Shown here: positions 42,948-51,949 of the stretch, one piece after another
Layout of the letters: each line of letters opens with the position of its first letter
Numbering within the stretch: position 1 is the stretch's first letter
Assembly (NCBI RefSeq): GCF_031769195.1
Contig: NZ_JAVHNP010000003.1
Coordinates: 615,847-679,846, forward strand
Source: Vreelandella sp031769195
GTDB lineage: Bacteria; Pseudomonadota; Gammaproteobacteria; Pseudomonadales; Halomonadaceae
Direction: 5' to 3'
DNA length: 64,000 bases
Translations under genes and position numbers: made by a program
Notes under the pieces: model-generated
What the model was told of the DNA's origin: nothing
The model's input: only the letters and a program-made list of their open reading frames with translations
Database searches by the model: none

Positions 42948-43898
42948 ATGGAAACGCGTCATGAACGTTTGATTATTCTTGGTTCTGGCCCTGCAGGGTA
43001 TACCGCAGCGGTGTATGCGGCACGGGCTAACTTAAAGCCGCTGCTGATTACGGGTATGCAGGCAGGTGGCCAATTGACCACCACAACCGACGTGGATAAC
43101 TGGCCAGGCGACGCTGAAGGCGTCCAGGGGCCTGAGCTCATGGAGCGCATGAAGCAGCACGCCGAACGTTTCAACACCGAGGTGCTGTTTGATCATATCA
43201 ACGAGGTAAGCTTAGGTGAAAAGCCTTACACCTTAAAAGGTGACAGCGGTATTTATACCTGTGACGCGTTGATTATTGCGACAGGTGCCAGCGCACGTTA
43301 CTTGGGGCTACCTACCGAACAGCAGTTTATGGGGCAGGGGGTGTCTGCCTGCGCCACGTGCGACGGCTTTTTTTACCGCAACCAGGAAGTGATTGTGGTC
43401 GGTGGCGGTAACACGGCCGTGGAAGAGGCGCTGTATCTTTCCAATATCGCGTCAAAAGTCACGCTGGTACACCGCAGGGATACGCTGCGCGCGGAAAAAA
43501 TCCTTCAAGATAAACTCTTCGAAAAAGCCGAAGCAGGCAAAATTGCGCTTGAATGGTTCTACGAAGTAGAAGAAGTGCTGGGCGACAATACCGGTGTGAC
43601 AGGCGTGCGGGTGAAATCCACTAAAGATGGTGCCACTAAAGAGATCCATGCGCCGGGGCTGTTTATTGCCATCGGCCATAGTCCTAATACCGGTATCTTC
43701 GAGGGTCAGCTTGAGATGAACGGTGGCTATATCAAGGTGAACTCAGGTAGTGAAGGTAACGCCACCGCGACGAGCGTGCCGGGTGTATTTGCCTGTGGCG
43801 ACGTGATGGACCATATCTATCGTCAGGCGATCACCTCTGCAGGCAGCGGCTGCATGGCAGCGCTGGATGCCGAGCGCTATCTGGATGGCATTGCTTAA
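42948..43898 (+). CDS. trxB: Thioredoxin-disulfide reductase
   Basis: 316 residues from ATG 42948. FAD-binding GSGPAGYTAAVYAAR stands near the N-terminus, the redox pair CATC at 135-138, and the NADPH-binding GGGNTAVEEAL follows. It reduces thioredoxin with NADPH in the cytoplasm. An in-frame TTG at 42909 would add 13 residues that do not fit the family. A long hairpin lies between it and the convergent FimT-like gene. Confidence 0.96.
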   Translation: METRHERLIILGSGPAGYTAAVYAARANLKPLLITGMQAGGQLTTTTDVDNWPGDAEGVQGPELMERMKQHAERFNTEVLFDHINEVSLGEKPYTLKGDSGIYTCDALIIATGASARYLGLPTEQQFMGQGVSACATCDGFFYRNQEVIVVGGGNTAVEEALYLSNIASKVTLVHRRDTLRAEKILQDKLFEKAEAGKIALEWFYEVEEVLGDNTGVTGVRVKSTKDGATKEIHAPGLFIAIGHSPNTGIFEGQLEMNGGYIKVNSGSEGNATATSVPGVFACGDVMDHIYRQAITSAGSGCMAALDAERYLDGIA

Positions 43899-43918
43899 CC
43901 CATTGGCACTGTTGTTAG

Positions 43919-43950
43919 CACCTATCGGCTGTCTTAGCAGCCGATAGGTG
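43919..43950. terminator. Hairpin between convergent trxB and FimT-like genes
   Basis: CACCTATCGGCTG and CAGCCGATAGGTG form a perfect 13-bp stem with a 6-base loop. The right arm includes the end of the FimT-like gene. No T tract, so termination efficiency is uncertain. Confidence 0.55.
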
Positions 43951-44464
43951 TGCTCTGTACACGTAATCTCCCCAGTTGGCTGAGCACTAGCCGCTTGCCT
44001 TCTTCCCGCGTCGCACATATATCGAAACTACCGTTATAACCACTGGTATGCCCCAAGGCGTTGTAACTAATGCGCTGCCAACCTCGGCTATAGGTGGTGT
44101 AAGCGGCAGGCTGACCTGGAAATACCCGCATAATGCGTTCTGCAGTAATACCCTCTGATGCGTCGCCTTTAATCACCAGCAGAGCATCTCCCCAAGTGGA
44201 CGTGCACGCAGTTAAGTGCTCGTTTGCTGGGCAGACGGTCACTTTGGTGCGCTGGGCAATCGCGGTATGGCGTGCCAGAGCGAAGGCCGAGCGCAGTCGG
44301 CTCATCTCACTATTGAGCACGCTGTTATGTCCCAGTGCCTGAAAACTAGGTGCGAGCCACGCTATCATGGCCGTGATGAGAAGTGTCGCTACCAGCATTT
44401 CTAGCAGCGTAAAACCACGCTGACATATCGTGCAGTGGCGGTTTCTGGTGTGACGGTTCTCCAT
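43934..44464 (-). CDS. Type II secretion GspH / type IV pilus FimT-like pseudopilin
   Basis: 176 residues. The 17-residue leader ending CQRG precedes FTLLEMLVATLLITAMIAWLAPSFQ, a type III prepilin signal with Glu at +5. The body has the pattern LRSAFALARHTAIAQRTKVTVCP, diagnostic of the GspH/FimT family. It would be a minor pseudopilin of type IV pili and may complete the tip complex encoded at 33.7-35.6 kb, 8 kb away. It stands alone, divergent from the thiO gene, whose start lies 90 bases beyond. Confidence 0.85.
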   Translation of the reverse strand: MENRHTRNRHCTICQRGFTLLEMLVATLLITAMIAWLAPSFQALGHNSVLNSEMSRLRSAFALARHTAIAQRTKVTVCPANEHLTACTSTWGDALLVIKGDASEGITAERIMRVFPGQPAAYTTYSRGWQRISYNALGHTSGYNGSFDICATREEGKRLVLSQLGRLRVQSTPIGC

Positions 44465-44554
44465 CGCTTGACCCCCTGTCGGCGAGCGTTATGTTCGCTA
44501 TTTATCCTAAGGGGCACGGGTCGCTTTTTATGTAAGCCAAAACGGACAAACGTT

Positions 44555-45652
44555 GTGAGCAATCTCTTAATTATTGGTGGTGGCGTGATCGGGATGATGA
44601 CGGCACTACAGCTAGCGGATGCTGGCCAGCAGGTAACGCTGGTGGAGCGCGGGTTATGCGGCAAGGAGGCGTCTTGGGCTGGCGGCGGAATCGTGTCGCC
44701 ACTTTACCCATGGCGATATGGCGAACCGGTTTCTCAACTTTCCCGCTGGTCCGAGGGCGCGTATCCCACACTTGCCCTGCGCTTATTGGAAGAGACCGGG
44801 ATCGACCCAGAGTATCGCCAAAAAGGGTTGCTCTACTTGAATGTAGAGGATGATGAAACCGCACTACGCTGGGCGCGGCAGTTAGGTAAGCCGCTGGAGC
44901 GGGTGGATGCTGCTTTTGTGCATCAAAAAGAGCCAGCTGCCGCCGCTCCGCAGGGCAGTGCACTCTGGATGCCCACGTTAGGCAGCGTGCGTAACCCCCG
45001 CTTGGGCCAAGCATTGCGAGCGCGCCTGGCCGCTATGCCCAGCGTCACTCTGTTAGAGCGGTGCGACGTGCAGAGGTTTATTCAGCGGCACGGCCAGATA
45101 GTGGGCGTGGCTACCAGCCAAGGTGATCAGTTTGCTGAGCGGCTAGTGGTGTGCGGTGGTGCCTGGGCTGCTCAACTGTTAGAAGGCTTAAACGTGCGCT
45201 TGCCGGTGCGCCCGGTGAAAGGGCAAATGATCGCTTACCAAGCGCCGCAAGGTTTAGTAAAGCGCGTGGTGCTAAAAGATGGCCGCTACGTGATTCCACG
45301 TAGCGACGGACTGCTGCTGGTAGGGTCGACCCTGGAAGAGGCGGGCTTTGATAAAACCACCGACGCAGAGGCATTAGCTTCGCTCAAGCGAAGTGCTGAA
45401 AATATGATCCCCGCGTTGGCCGATTGCCCTGTCGCTCATCATTGGGCTGGGCTGCGCCCTGGCTCGCCGGAAGGCATACCGTTTATTGGTGCGCTGGCCG
45501 ATTTTCCCAATGTGTTCGTCAATGCAGGCCACTACCGTAATGGTTTAGTTCTGGCACCGGCATCAACGCACTTGCTGGCGGATCTGTTGCTAGGGCGTAA
45601 GCCGCTGATAGACCCGATGCCTTACCAGCCAACGGCCACGCGGTTGGCGTAA
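44555..45652 (+). CDS. thiO: Glycine oxidase ThiO (FAD-dependent)
   Basis: 365 residues from GTG 44555, the start that puts the FAD-binding motif IIGGGVIGMMTALQLADAG at the N-terminus; the longer open frame overlaps the FimT-like gene and is not family-like. The C-terminal HHWAGLRPGSPEGIPFIG and GHYRNGLVLAPAS segments are typical of ThiO. It oxidises glycine to the imine used to build the thiazole of thiamine. No other thiamine genes or TPP riboswitch are adjacent. Confidence 0.87.
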   Translation: MSNLLIIGGGVIGMMTALQLADAGQQVTLVERGLCGKEASWAGGGIVSPLYPWRYGEPVSQLSRWSEGAYPTLALRLLEETGIDPEYRQKGLLYLNVEDDETALRWARQLGKPLERVDAAFVHQKEPAAAAPQGSALWMPTLGSVRNPRLGQALRARLAAMPSVTLLERCDVQRFIQRHGQIVGVATSQGDQFAERLVVCGGAWAAQLLEGLNVRLPVRPVKGQMIAYQAPQGLVKRVVLKDGRYVIPRSDGLLLVGSTLEEAGFDKTTDAEALASLKRSAENMIPALADCPVAHHWAGLRPGSPEGIPFIGALADFPNVFVNAGHYRNGLVLAPASTHLLADLLLGRKPLIDPMPYQPTATRLA

Positions 45653-45670
45653 ATACGCAGAAGGCATGCC

Positions 45671-45934
45671 TTAGCGTTGGCTGTTGTCTTCCTGCTCTTG
45701 AAGAAAACGGTCACGGTGCGCGCTACAGCAAAACCACTGCTCCGCGTCCCGCAGTGCTTCGCTCTCCGGTACGTGGACATCGCACCAGCGGCAGCGCACC
45801 ATTTGACCACCCTCATGGCGAGTGGGTGTCTGCTGTTGGTGGGTCAGCTTACGCTGGCGATAAATACCGTAAAGCTTCAGGCCTGCGTAAAACAGCACGG
45901 CGAAAATAATCAGCCGAATAATCAATAGATTCAT
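45671..45934 (-). CDS. PP0621-like small membrane protein with Cys4 zinc-like motif
   Basis: 87 residues from ATG 45934. One N-terminal membrane helix (about 3-22) is followed by a basic linker and a C-terminal metal-binding pattern VRCRWCDVHVP...WFCCSAHRDRF. This layout matches the PP0621 family, which I know only as uncharacterised. GAGG overlaps the start region as ribosome site; the frame also continues upstream to 46051 without family-like sequence. It diverges from nadE. Confidence 0.75.
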   Translation of the reverse strand: MNLLIIRLIIFAVLFYAGLKLYGIYRQRKLTHQQQTPTRHEGGQMVRCRWCDVHVPESEALRDAEQWFCCSAHRDRFLQEQEDNSQR

Positions 45935-46100
45935 CCTCGATAGCTCCCAAGGTGGGAAAGAGTAGTGGCAATACAAAACATTGCATGATGCTGCGTGGCC
46001 TTTGCCACTGAGCACGCCTTGCGGGACAATGCAGCTACGATATAAATGCACGATATAGATGCCACCGTATTCTAAAGATTCTCAAGAGATTTTAACGCCC

Positions 46101-47735
46101 ATGCAAGACTTAACGCTGGTAATGGCCCAACTCGACCCTCTGGTGGGAGATATCCCTGGCAATGCGGCACGTGCCATTGAGGCCGTGCGTGAAGCAAGGA
46201 TTGAGCATGGGGCGGATATTGTTGTCTTTCCTGAACTTTTTTTATCAGGCTACCCGCCTGAAGACTTGCTACTGCGCCCCTCTATGGAAGCCCGGTTGCG
46301 GGAAGCACGAGCCAAAATGGCTGAAAAAATCTCCCGCGATGTGCTGGTGATTATTGGCTACCCTGGCGTGCGTGAAGGCAAGTGCTACAACTTGGCAGGC
46401 GTGCTGTATAACGGCCAGTGGGAGGCGGAATACGCTAAGCAGGCCCTGCCCAACTATCAAGTATTTGACGAGCAGCGCTATTTCACGCCGGGCACTGAGC
46501 CGCTGGTGTACGAGCACAAAGGCGCCAAGCTTGGTCTGCTGATTTGTGAAGACCTGTGGGAAGGTGCGCCGGTCAAAGCGGCCCGCGAGGCGGGTGCTGA
46601 AGTGCTGATTAGCCTTAACGCTTCGCCCTATCATCAGGACAAGCCCGCCGAGCGGCTACGCCTACTTGAGCTGCGTGCCCAAGACGTGCAGCGGCCGATT
46701 ATTTATGTCAATACGATTGGCGGCCAAGATGAGCTGGTATTTGACGGTGGCTCTAGCTGTGTCGACGCGAACGGCGAGTTAAAAGTACTCGCCCCCTACT
46801 GGCAGGCGGGCCTGATGCCTGTGCAACTGCTGCAAACCAGTGCGGATACCTGGGAGCCCCAAGCAGGGGAAATTGAACCAGAGGTTGAACCGGAAGAGAG
46901 CCTCTATTGTGCACTGGTGACGGGCCTGCGCGACTACGTCAATAAAAGCGGATTTAAAGGTGTGGTGCTGGGGCTCTCTGGCGGGATTGACTCTGCGCTC
47001 TCGCTGGCGATTGCGGTGGATGCGCTGGGGCCGCAGCGGGTGCAAGCGGTGATGATGCCCTACCACTACACGGCGGATATTTCGAAACAGGATGCCGCAG
47101 AGCAGGCGAACCTGTTGGGCGTACACTATGACGTGATGCCCATTGAGCCGATGGTCGATGCCTTTATGGGCACGCTGGCGGAAAGCTTTGCAGGCACCGC
47201 AAAAGACACCACCGAAGAGAACCTGCAGTCACGCTGTCGGGGTGTGCTGCTGATGGCGATTTCGAATAAGAAAGGCCTGATGGTGCTGACGACGGGCAAC
47301 AAAAGCGAAATGGCGGTGGGCTACGCGACGCTGTATGGCGATATGGTCGGTGGCTATAACGCGATCAAAGATGTTTATAAAACATGGGTGTATCGCTTAG
47401 CGCGCTGGCGCAATACGCAGTCACCGGCGATACCCGAGCGGGTCATTGAGCGCCCGCCCAGCGCAGAGCTGGCCCCCGATCAGCAGGATAGCGACTCACT
47501 CCCCGACTATGACGTGCTGGACGCCATTCTGGTCAGCTACATTGAAGGCGATATGAGTGCAGAGGCGATTATTGCCGCGGGCTTTGATGAAGAAGATGTC
47601 TACAAGGTCGTCAAGTTGGTAGATCGCTGTGAATACAAGCGCCGCCAAGCGCCTGTTGGGGTGCGGGTCACGCCGCGAGGCTTCGGGCGTGACCGTCGCT
47701 ACCCCATTGTGAATGGCTGGCAGCCGGGCGACTAG
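46101..47735 (+). CDS. nadE: Glutamine-dependent NAD+ synthetase
   Basis: 544 residues. The N-terminal nitrilase-type glutaminase domain (about 1-260) has the Glu in FPELFLSGYPPEDL, the Lys in KQALPNYQVFDE and the Cys in GLLICEDLWE; the C-terminal synthetase domain has the PP-loop GLSGGIDSALSLAIAV. It amidates nicotinate adenine dinucleotide in the last step of NAD synthesis. ATG 46101 gives the family start MQDLTLVMAQLDPLVGD; upstream ATGs in frame lack support. It converges on the GGDEF-EAL gene. Confidence 0.95.
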   Translation: MQDLTLVMAQLDPLVGDIPGNAARAIEAVREARIEHGADIVVFPELFLSGYPPEDLLLRPSMEARLREARAKMAEKISRDVLVIIGYPGVREGKCYNLAGVLYNGQWEAEYAKQALPNYQVFDEQRYFTPGTEPLVYEHKGAKLGLLICEDLWEGAPVKAAREAGAEVLISLNASPYHQDKPAERLRLLELRAQDVQRPIIYVNTIGGQDELVFDGGSSCVDANGELKVLAPYWQAGLMPVQLLQTSADTWEPQAGEIEPEVEPEESLYCALVTGLRDYVNKSGFKGVVLGLSGGIDSALSLAIAVDALGPQRVQAVMMPYHYTADISKQDAAEQANLLGVHYDVMPIEPMVDAFMGTLAESFAGTAKDTTEENLQSRCRGVLLMAISNKKGLMVLTTGNKSEMAVGYATLYGDMVGGYNAIKDVYKTWVYRLARWRNTQSPAIPERVIERPPSAELAPDQQDSDSLPDYDVLDAILVSYIEGDMSAEAIIAAGFDEEDVYKVVKLVDRCEYKRRQAPVGVRVTPRGFGRDRRYPIVNGWQPGD

Positions 47736-47762
47736 CGCGCCCGGATTATCCTCAGTGCAGAG

Positions 47763-49919
47763 TTATGACAGCACGGGAGGAGGGGCCAAACAGTGTTTGG
47801 CCATCTCTTCGGCGGCGACTGGTTTGCAAAAGTAGTAGCCCTGATAAGCATGGCACTGGTGCTCATTGAGATAACGCCAGTGCTCCATGGTTTCTACCCC
47901 TTCCGCAATTACGTTTAAGCCTAACGAACGGCCCATGGCAATGATTGTTTCGACGATGGCCATATCGTCCTCATCCTGATGAAGGTCGCGCACAAACGAT
48001 TGATCAATTTTGATTTGATCCAGCGGCAGCCGTTTCAAGTACTGCAGAGACGAGTACCCCGTTCCAAAGTCATCCATGGCAAAGCTAATACCGAGCGCCT
48101 TTAATTGACGCATACGAGCGATGGTATCTTCCACTTTGCCAATCACGGTGCTTTCGGTGAGTTCAAGCTTTAACTTGTGAGGTGAGGCACCGCTCAGTGC
48201 CAGGGCGTTGGCCACTTCTTCCACGAAGTTGGGCTGCTGAAACTGCTTCGCGCTGACATTCACGGCCAGCACCAGGTCTTTGGTGTGCGCTGCCGTTTGC
48301 CACATGACCAGCTGTTCACAGGCGGCATGCAGTACCCACGTACCAATCGGCACAATCAATCCTGTTTCTTCCGCCAGTGGAATAAACATGCCAGGGGAGA
48401 CAAAGCCACGAGTTGCATGCTGCCAGCGAATCAGCGCTTCTGCGCCAATGGCGCGCCCTTGGCTATCCACCTGCATTTGATACACCAGCACAAACTCTTC
48501 ACGCTCAATGGCTAAACGCAAATCGCGCTCAAGCTCCGTCCGGCACTCTAACTGTGCTTGAACCGCGGGGTCGTAAAAGCGGATATTATTCTGACCATCG
48601 CGTTTCGCGATATGAACCGCAGAGTTGGCATACTGAAAAAGATTATCGACGCTATCATCGACCCCTTTAAACAGCACCAGCCCTTGGCTGACGTTGAGAT
48701 ATTGGTGATGACCATCAAGGCAGTACGATTGCGTTAACGTGTGATTCACCTGTTGGGCAAAGAACTCCGCTTTCTCGGCGGCCTTCAGTTTATCGCTGTC
48801 CAGCCCGTCGATAATCAGTACGAACTCATCGCCGCTTAAACGGCCAATCGTACAGCCCTGCTGCTCCAGCGCTTTTAGCCGAGTGGCCATCTGCTTGAGC
48901 AGATCATCGCCCGCCCGGTGGCCAATGCCATCGTTAATCCGCTTGAACTCATCCACATCCACATAGACCAACGCCCCGTAGGTCTCTGTTTGGCTGTTGG
49001 TTTCTAGCGAGTGCTGTAAGTGCTCCTTCATTAAGCGCCAGTTGGGTAAGTCGGTCAGTGTGTCGTAATAGGCTAACTGATGGACTTGCTGCTCGGCGTC
49101 CCGGCGCTGCTGTTCGGTATCGCGAAAAGAGAGTAGCGATAGAGCAATGCGCTGAAGAGGGCCGCTGTGTTGCTGGCTTAAGTGCTCCACGGCCTGCATG
49201 TCGGGCAACTCCTGCCGACTATCAGAAAGCGCCAAAATAGCGTCCCCAACGGTGACTAATCGCTGGTTGATACGCCAAGCAGCAAGGAATGCCGCGCTGA
49301 TCAGTAGCGCAAATAGCCCGAGCCCTAACCAAAGGGTAGAGTTACGAGAGTGGGTCAAGTCGGCGTAAGACTCGCGATGACGGTCACTGGCACGCTGAGT
49401 CAGTGCCTCGAAAATCTGTTGAGAAAAGAGGCTGAACGTTGAGAAGTGGTGTTGAGCTTCTTGAAGGAAAAATCCAGGGTCGCCTTGATTAAGCGTCGCG
49501 GCCTCGTTGGCCATGCTGACGAAGCGTCGATATTGGTGGAAAGCGCGCTGCAGCGTATCAGCGCTCTCCTGGCTTAGGTCAAAAATAAGTGGCGAAGTGG
49601 CTAGTTGATCAACGCTGTCGCCAATGCTCGCCAATTCCTGATTGATTAAGCCGTACTCAGAGTAGCGTTGCATGGCGCCTAGGTTGGTTTCTTCAGCGCG
49701 GCTAAATACCTCCGTCATACGCTGATGAAGGTCCCCCAGTTGGCGATCAAACGTCGCCATTTGGACAAGCGTATCAAGGTCATTGGACTGTAGCTGGTAG
49801 TTTTGTAACGACTGCTCTTTGATGACTTGGGTCGCGAGTACAAGCAATAAAAGTACCGGCAGCACCACCATTAATATGGGAAGCAGAAACACCATGAACA
49901 GGCTTTGCGAAGGTTTCAT
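47763..49919 (-). CDS. Membrane-bound GGDEF-EAL cyclic-di-GMP protein
   Basis: 718 residues. Two membrane helices (about 8-30 and 196-217) enclose a periplasmic helical sensor domain; a HAMP-like linker leads to GGDEF (signature RLSGDEF near 360, with Ser in place of the first Gly) and EAL (AEALIRWQH near 490, with DDFGTGYSSLQYL and IAEGVET intact). The EAL domain looks active as a c-di-GMP phosphodiesterase; the SGDEF form may be active or regulatory. The gene follows the chemoreceptor gene by 83 bases and may be co-transcribed, linking c-di-GMP to motility. Confidence 0.9.
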   Translation of the reverse strand: MKPSQSLFMVFLLPILMVVLPVLLLLVLATQVIKEQSLQNYQLQSNDLDTLVQMATFDRQLGDLHQRMTEVFSRAEETNLGAMQRYSEYGLINQELASIGDSVDQLATSPLIFDLSQESADTLQRAFHQYRRFVSMANEAATLNQGDPGFFLQEAQHHFSTFSLFSQQIFEALTQRASDRHRESYADLTHSRNSTLWLGLGLFALLISAAFLAAWRINQRLVTVGDAILALSDSRQELPDMQAVEHLSQQHSGPLQRIALSLLSFRDTEQQRRDAEQQVHQLAYYDTLTDLPNWRLMKEHLQHSLETNSQTETYGALVYVDVDEFKRINDGIGHRAGDDLLKQMATRLKALEQQGCTIGRLSGDEFVLIIDGLDSDKLKAAEKAEFFAQQVNHTLTQSYCLDGHHQYLNVSQGLVLFKGVDDSVDNLFQYANSAVHIAKRDGQNNIRFYDPAVQAQLECRTELERDLRLAIEREEFVLVYQMQVDSQGRAIGAEALIRWQHATRGFVSPGMFIPLAEETGLIVPIGTWVLHAACEQLVMWQTAAHTKDLVLAVNVSAKQFQQPNFVEEVANALALSGASPHKLKLELTESTVIGKVEDTIARMRQLKALGISFAMDDFGTGYSSLQYLKRLPLDQIKIDQSFVRDLHQDEDDMAIVETIIAMGRSLGLNVIAEGVETMEHWRYLNEHQCHAYQGYYFCKPVAAEEMAKHCLAPPPVLS

Positions 49920-49942
49920 AGTAACCTCAAGGGAAGGCAGTG

Positions 49943-49967
49943 GGCCGTGGTGTTCAACACCACGGCC
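49943..49967 (-). terminator. Perfect hairpin between chemoreceptor and GGDEF-EAL genes
   Basis: An 11-bp perfect stem (GGCCGTGGTGT with ACACCACGGCC) and a TCA loop. No T tract follows on the minus strand, so it may be an attenuator or mRNA-stabilising element rather than a full terminator. Confidence 0.6.
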
Positions 49968-50002
49968 TTTCTAAATAGATAACGGCAGAGAAGACGTTTT
50001 AT

Positions 50003-51712
50003 TTAGAAGCTTTCCCATTCGGGTTCAGACTTGCTGGCTTTAGCAGCGGGCAGCGCAGGCGCGGAAGCTACTTTAGGTCGTTGTAGTGATGCTGAAGGAT
50101 TCGCGGGGCGTTGAGGGCTCGGTGTTGACGTGCTGGGTAGCTTGAACGCCTCCATAGCGTGCAGCAACTGATGAGCATTTTGGCGCAGATTGTTAGCCGC
50201 CGTTGCGCTTTCATGGACAAGCGAAGCGTTCTGTTGCGTGACCTGATCCATTTCGGTGACCGCTTGGCCCACTTCTTGTACACCAGCGCTCTGTTCGGCG
50301 CTGGCGTTGCTGATCTCTTGCATGATAGTGGTCACGCGCTGAATCGCTTCGACGATCTCTTCAGTAGATTTGCTGGCTTCCTCTGCGCGCTCATTGCCAT
50401 GATTGACGCGCTCAAGGTTGCTGCTGATTAGATTGTTGATTTCTCGCGCAGCGTCGGCACTTCGCTGAGCTAGCTTACGCACCTCTTCTGCGACAACCGC
50501 AAAGCCACGGCCATGCTCACCTGCGCGAGCAGCTTCCACCGAGGCGTTCAACGCCAGGATATTCGTTTGGAAGGCAATGGAATCAATGGTGGAGATAATG
50601 CCTGCAATCTCTTGCGAACTTTTATTCAGGTCGTTCATGGTGGCGACCACTTGGTGAACTGCTTCACCCCCGCGCTTTGCGGTTGTCGAGGCGCTGGCAG
50701 CCTCTTGGCTCGCTTGCTCTGAATTATCGGCGTTTTGCTTCACCGTGCTGTTGAGTTCTTCCATCGCAGAGGCGGTTTCGGCTAAGGCGCTGGCCTGCTG
50801 CTCTGTACGAGAGGACAGGTCGTTATTGCCTTCTGCGATTTGCTCACTGTTAGAGGCAACGGCTTCTGCGGAAGCACGTACTTGCGTCACGATGTCTTGT
50901 AGGTGCTTCGCCATTTCGACTTGGTAAGCCATGATGCTTCGGGTATCACCCTTTTTAAGGCGCCCCTTGGTGGCGAGCTTGCCTTGGCCAATGGCTTGAG
51001 CAAACGCCTTCACCTCGTAGGGTTCTGCTCCTAATTCACGTAGCAGCTGGCGAGACAGGAAGATAGCAATTAGCCCGCCAATCAGCAGAGCAAATAGGGT
51101 CAAGCCAAGCATCTGAATTTGGAAGCCAGAGGCCGTTGAGCGCGCGTCATTCGTGGTGACATTGTTGATCTGTTCTTGCAAATCAATAAATTGATTGACT
51201 CGGCTTAACCATTCGCTATAGGCCGGGCCTGCTTGTTGCAGCATGATTGTTTGTGCGCGTTCATATTCGTCCACATCCCGTGCGTCAATGACCTGTTGGG
51301 AAAGATTCATTGTCGCGGCAGATTGTTCCCTGATCCGGTCTAGCAGCGTTTGCTCTTGTGAGGTGGGGGGATATTGCTGGTTGAGGGCTTGCATCTCACT
51401 GACTGCTGTATCGTAGTTACTACGCAAGCGTGTGATCTCATCTTGGAGTGCTGCGAGGTTACCGTCGCCTGATGTAATCACAATGTCGCGTAATACAATC
51501 GCTCGGTCATGGACACTGCCACGCATACTGACGGCTAAGCGCTGTTTGGCGCCGTTGATATCGTTAATTTCACGCAAGCCACGGTCAATCTGATTGACCT
51601 GTAGTACCCCCGCAACGGTAAGCAGCACAATGAGGGCTAGTAAAATAGAGAAACCGGCCGTAAGACGGGTGCTTATTTTCGTTCCAGAGAGTCGTTTCAT
51701 TAGGGAGTTCAT
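50003..51712 (-). CDS. Methyl-accepting chemotaxis protein with 4-helix sensor and C-terminal tether
   Basis: 569 residues. Membrane helices at about 15-37 and 200-222 frame a four-helix-bundle ligand domain; HAMP (about 222-275) and the signalling coiled coil follow, with the hairpin tip EAARAGEHGRGFAVVAEEVRKLAQRSA. The last residues EWESF fit the xWxxF pentapeptide that tethers CheR and CheB in high-abundance receptors such as Tar and Tsr. AGGAG stands eight bases before ATG 51712. The ligand is unknown. Most similar in layout to Tar/Tsr-like receptors. Confidence 0.92.
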   Translation of the reverse strand: MNSLMKRLSGTKISTRLTAGFSILLALIVLLTVAGVLQVNQIDRGLREINDINGAKQRLAVSMRGSVHDRAIVLRDIVITSGDGNLAALQDEITRLRSNYDTAVSEMQALNQQYPPTSQEQTLLDRIREQSAATMNLSQQVIDARDVDEYERAQTIMLQQAGPAYSEWLSRVNQFIDLQEQINNVTTNDARSTASGFQIQMLGLTLFALLIGGLIAIFLSRQLLRELGAEPYEVKAFAQAIGQGKLATKGRLKKGDTRSIMAYQVEMAKHLQDIVTQVRASAEAVASNSEQIAEGNNDLSSRTEQQASALAETASAMEELNSTVKQNADNSEQASQEAASASTTAKRGGEAVHQVVATMNDLNKSSQEIAGIISTIDSIAFQTNILALNASVEAARAGEHGRGFAVVAEEVRKLAQRSADAAREINNLISSNLERVNHGNERAEEASKSTEEIVEAIQRVTTIMQEISNASAEQSAGVQEVGQAVTEMDQVTQQNASLVHESATAANNLRQNAHQLLHAMEAFKLPSTSTPSPQRPANPSASLQRPKVASAPALPAAKASKSEPEWESF

Positions 51713-51864
51713 CCAAGGGGCTCCTTAGGCGCCGTGCAGACGCTTTATTATGTTCGGCAGAGGGATAATAGCGTTCGGTAAAAAATTTGTACAATATATG
51801 TATGATTATTTGCATTTTTGAGCTTGGTTAAGTTTTTGTTAAATAAGTTTTTATTAGACATAAA

Positions 51865-51892
51865 CAAAAAAACCACGCCGTAGCGTGGTTTT
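51865..51892 (-). terminator. Bidirectional terminator after bamD
   Basis: AAAACCACGC and GCGTGGTTTT form a perfect 10-bp stem around CGTA, flanked by eight A on the left, which becomes a T run on the minus strand. It lies downstream of bamD and upstream of the chemoreceptor gene. Confidence 0.9.
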
Positions 51893-51949
51893 CGAATGAA
51901 CAGATTGTACAGCTTAATCGTTGTAGCCACCAGCGGCCTGATTCAACGC

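Noticed and set aside
51740..51785. Sigma-28 promoter for the chemoreceptor gene (minus strand)
   Set aside because: GCCGAACA resembles the -10 half, but the sequence 11 bases upstream does not resemble the -35 half.
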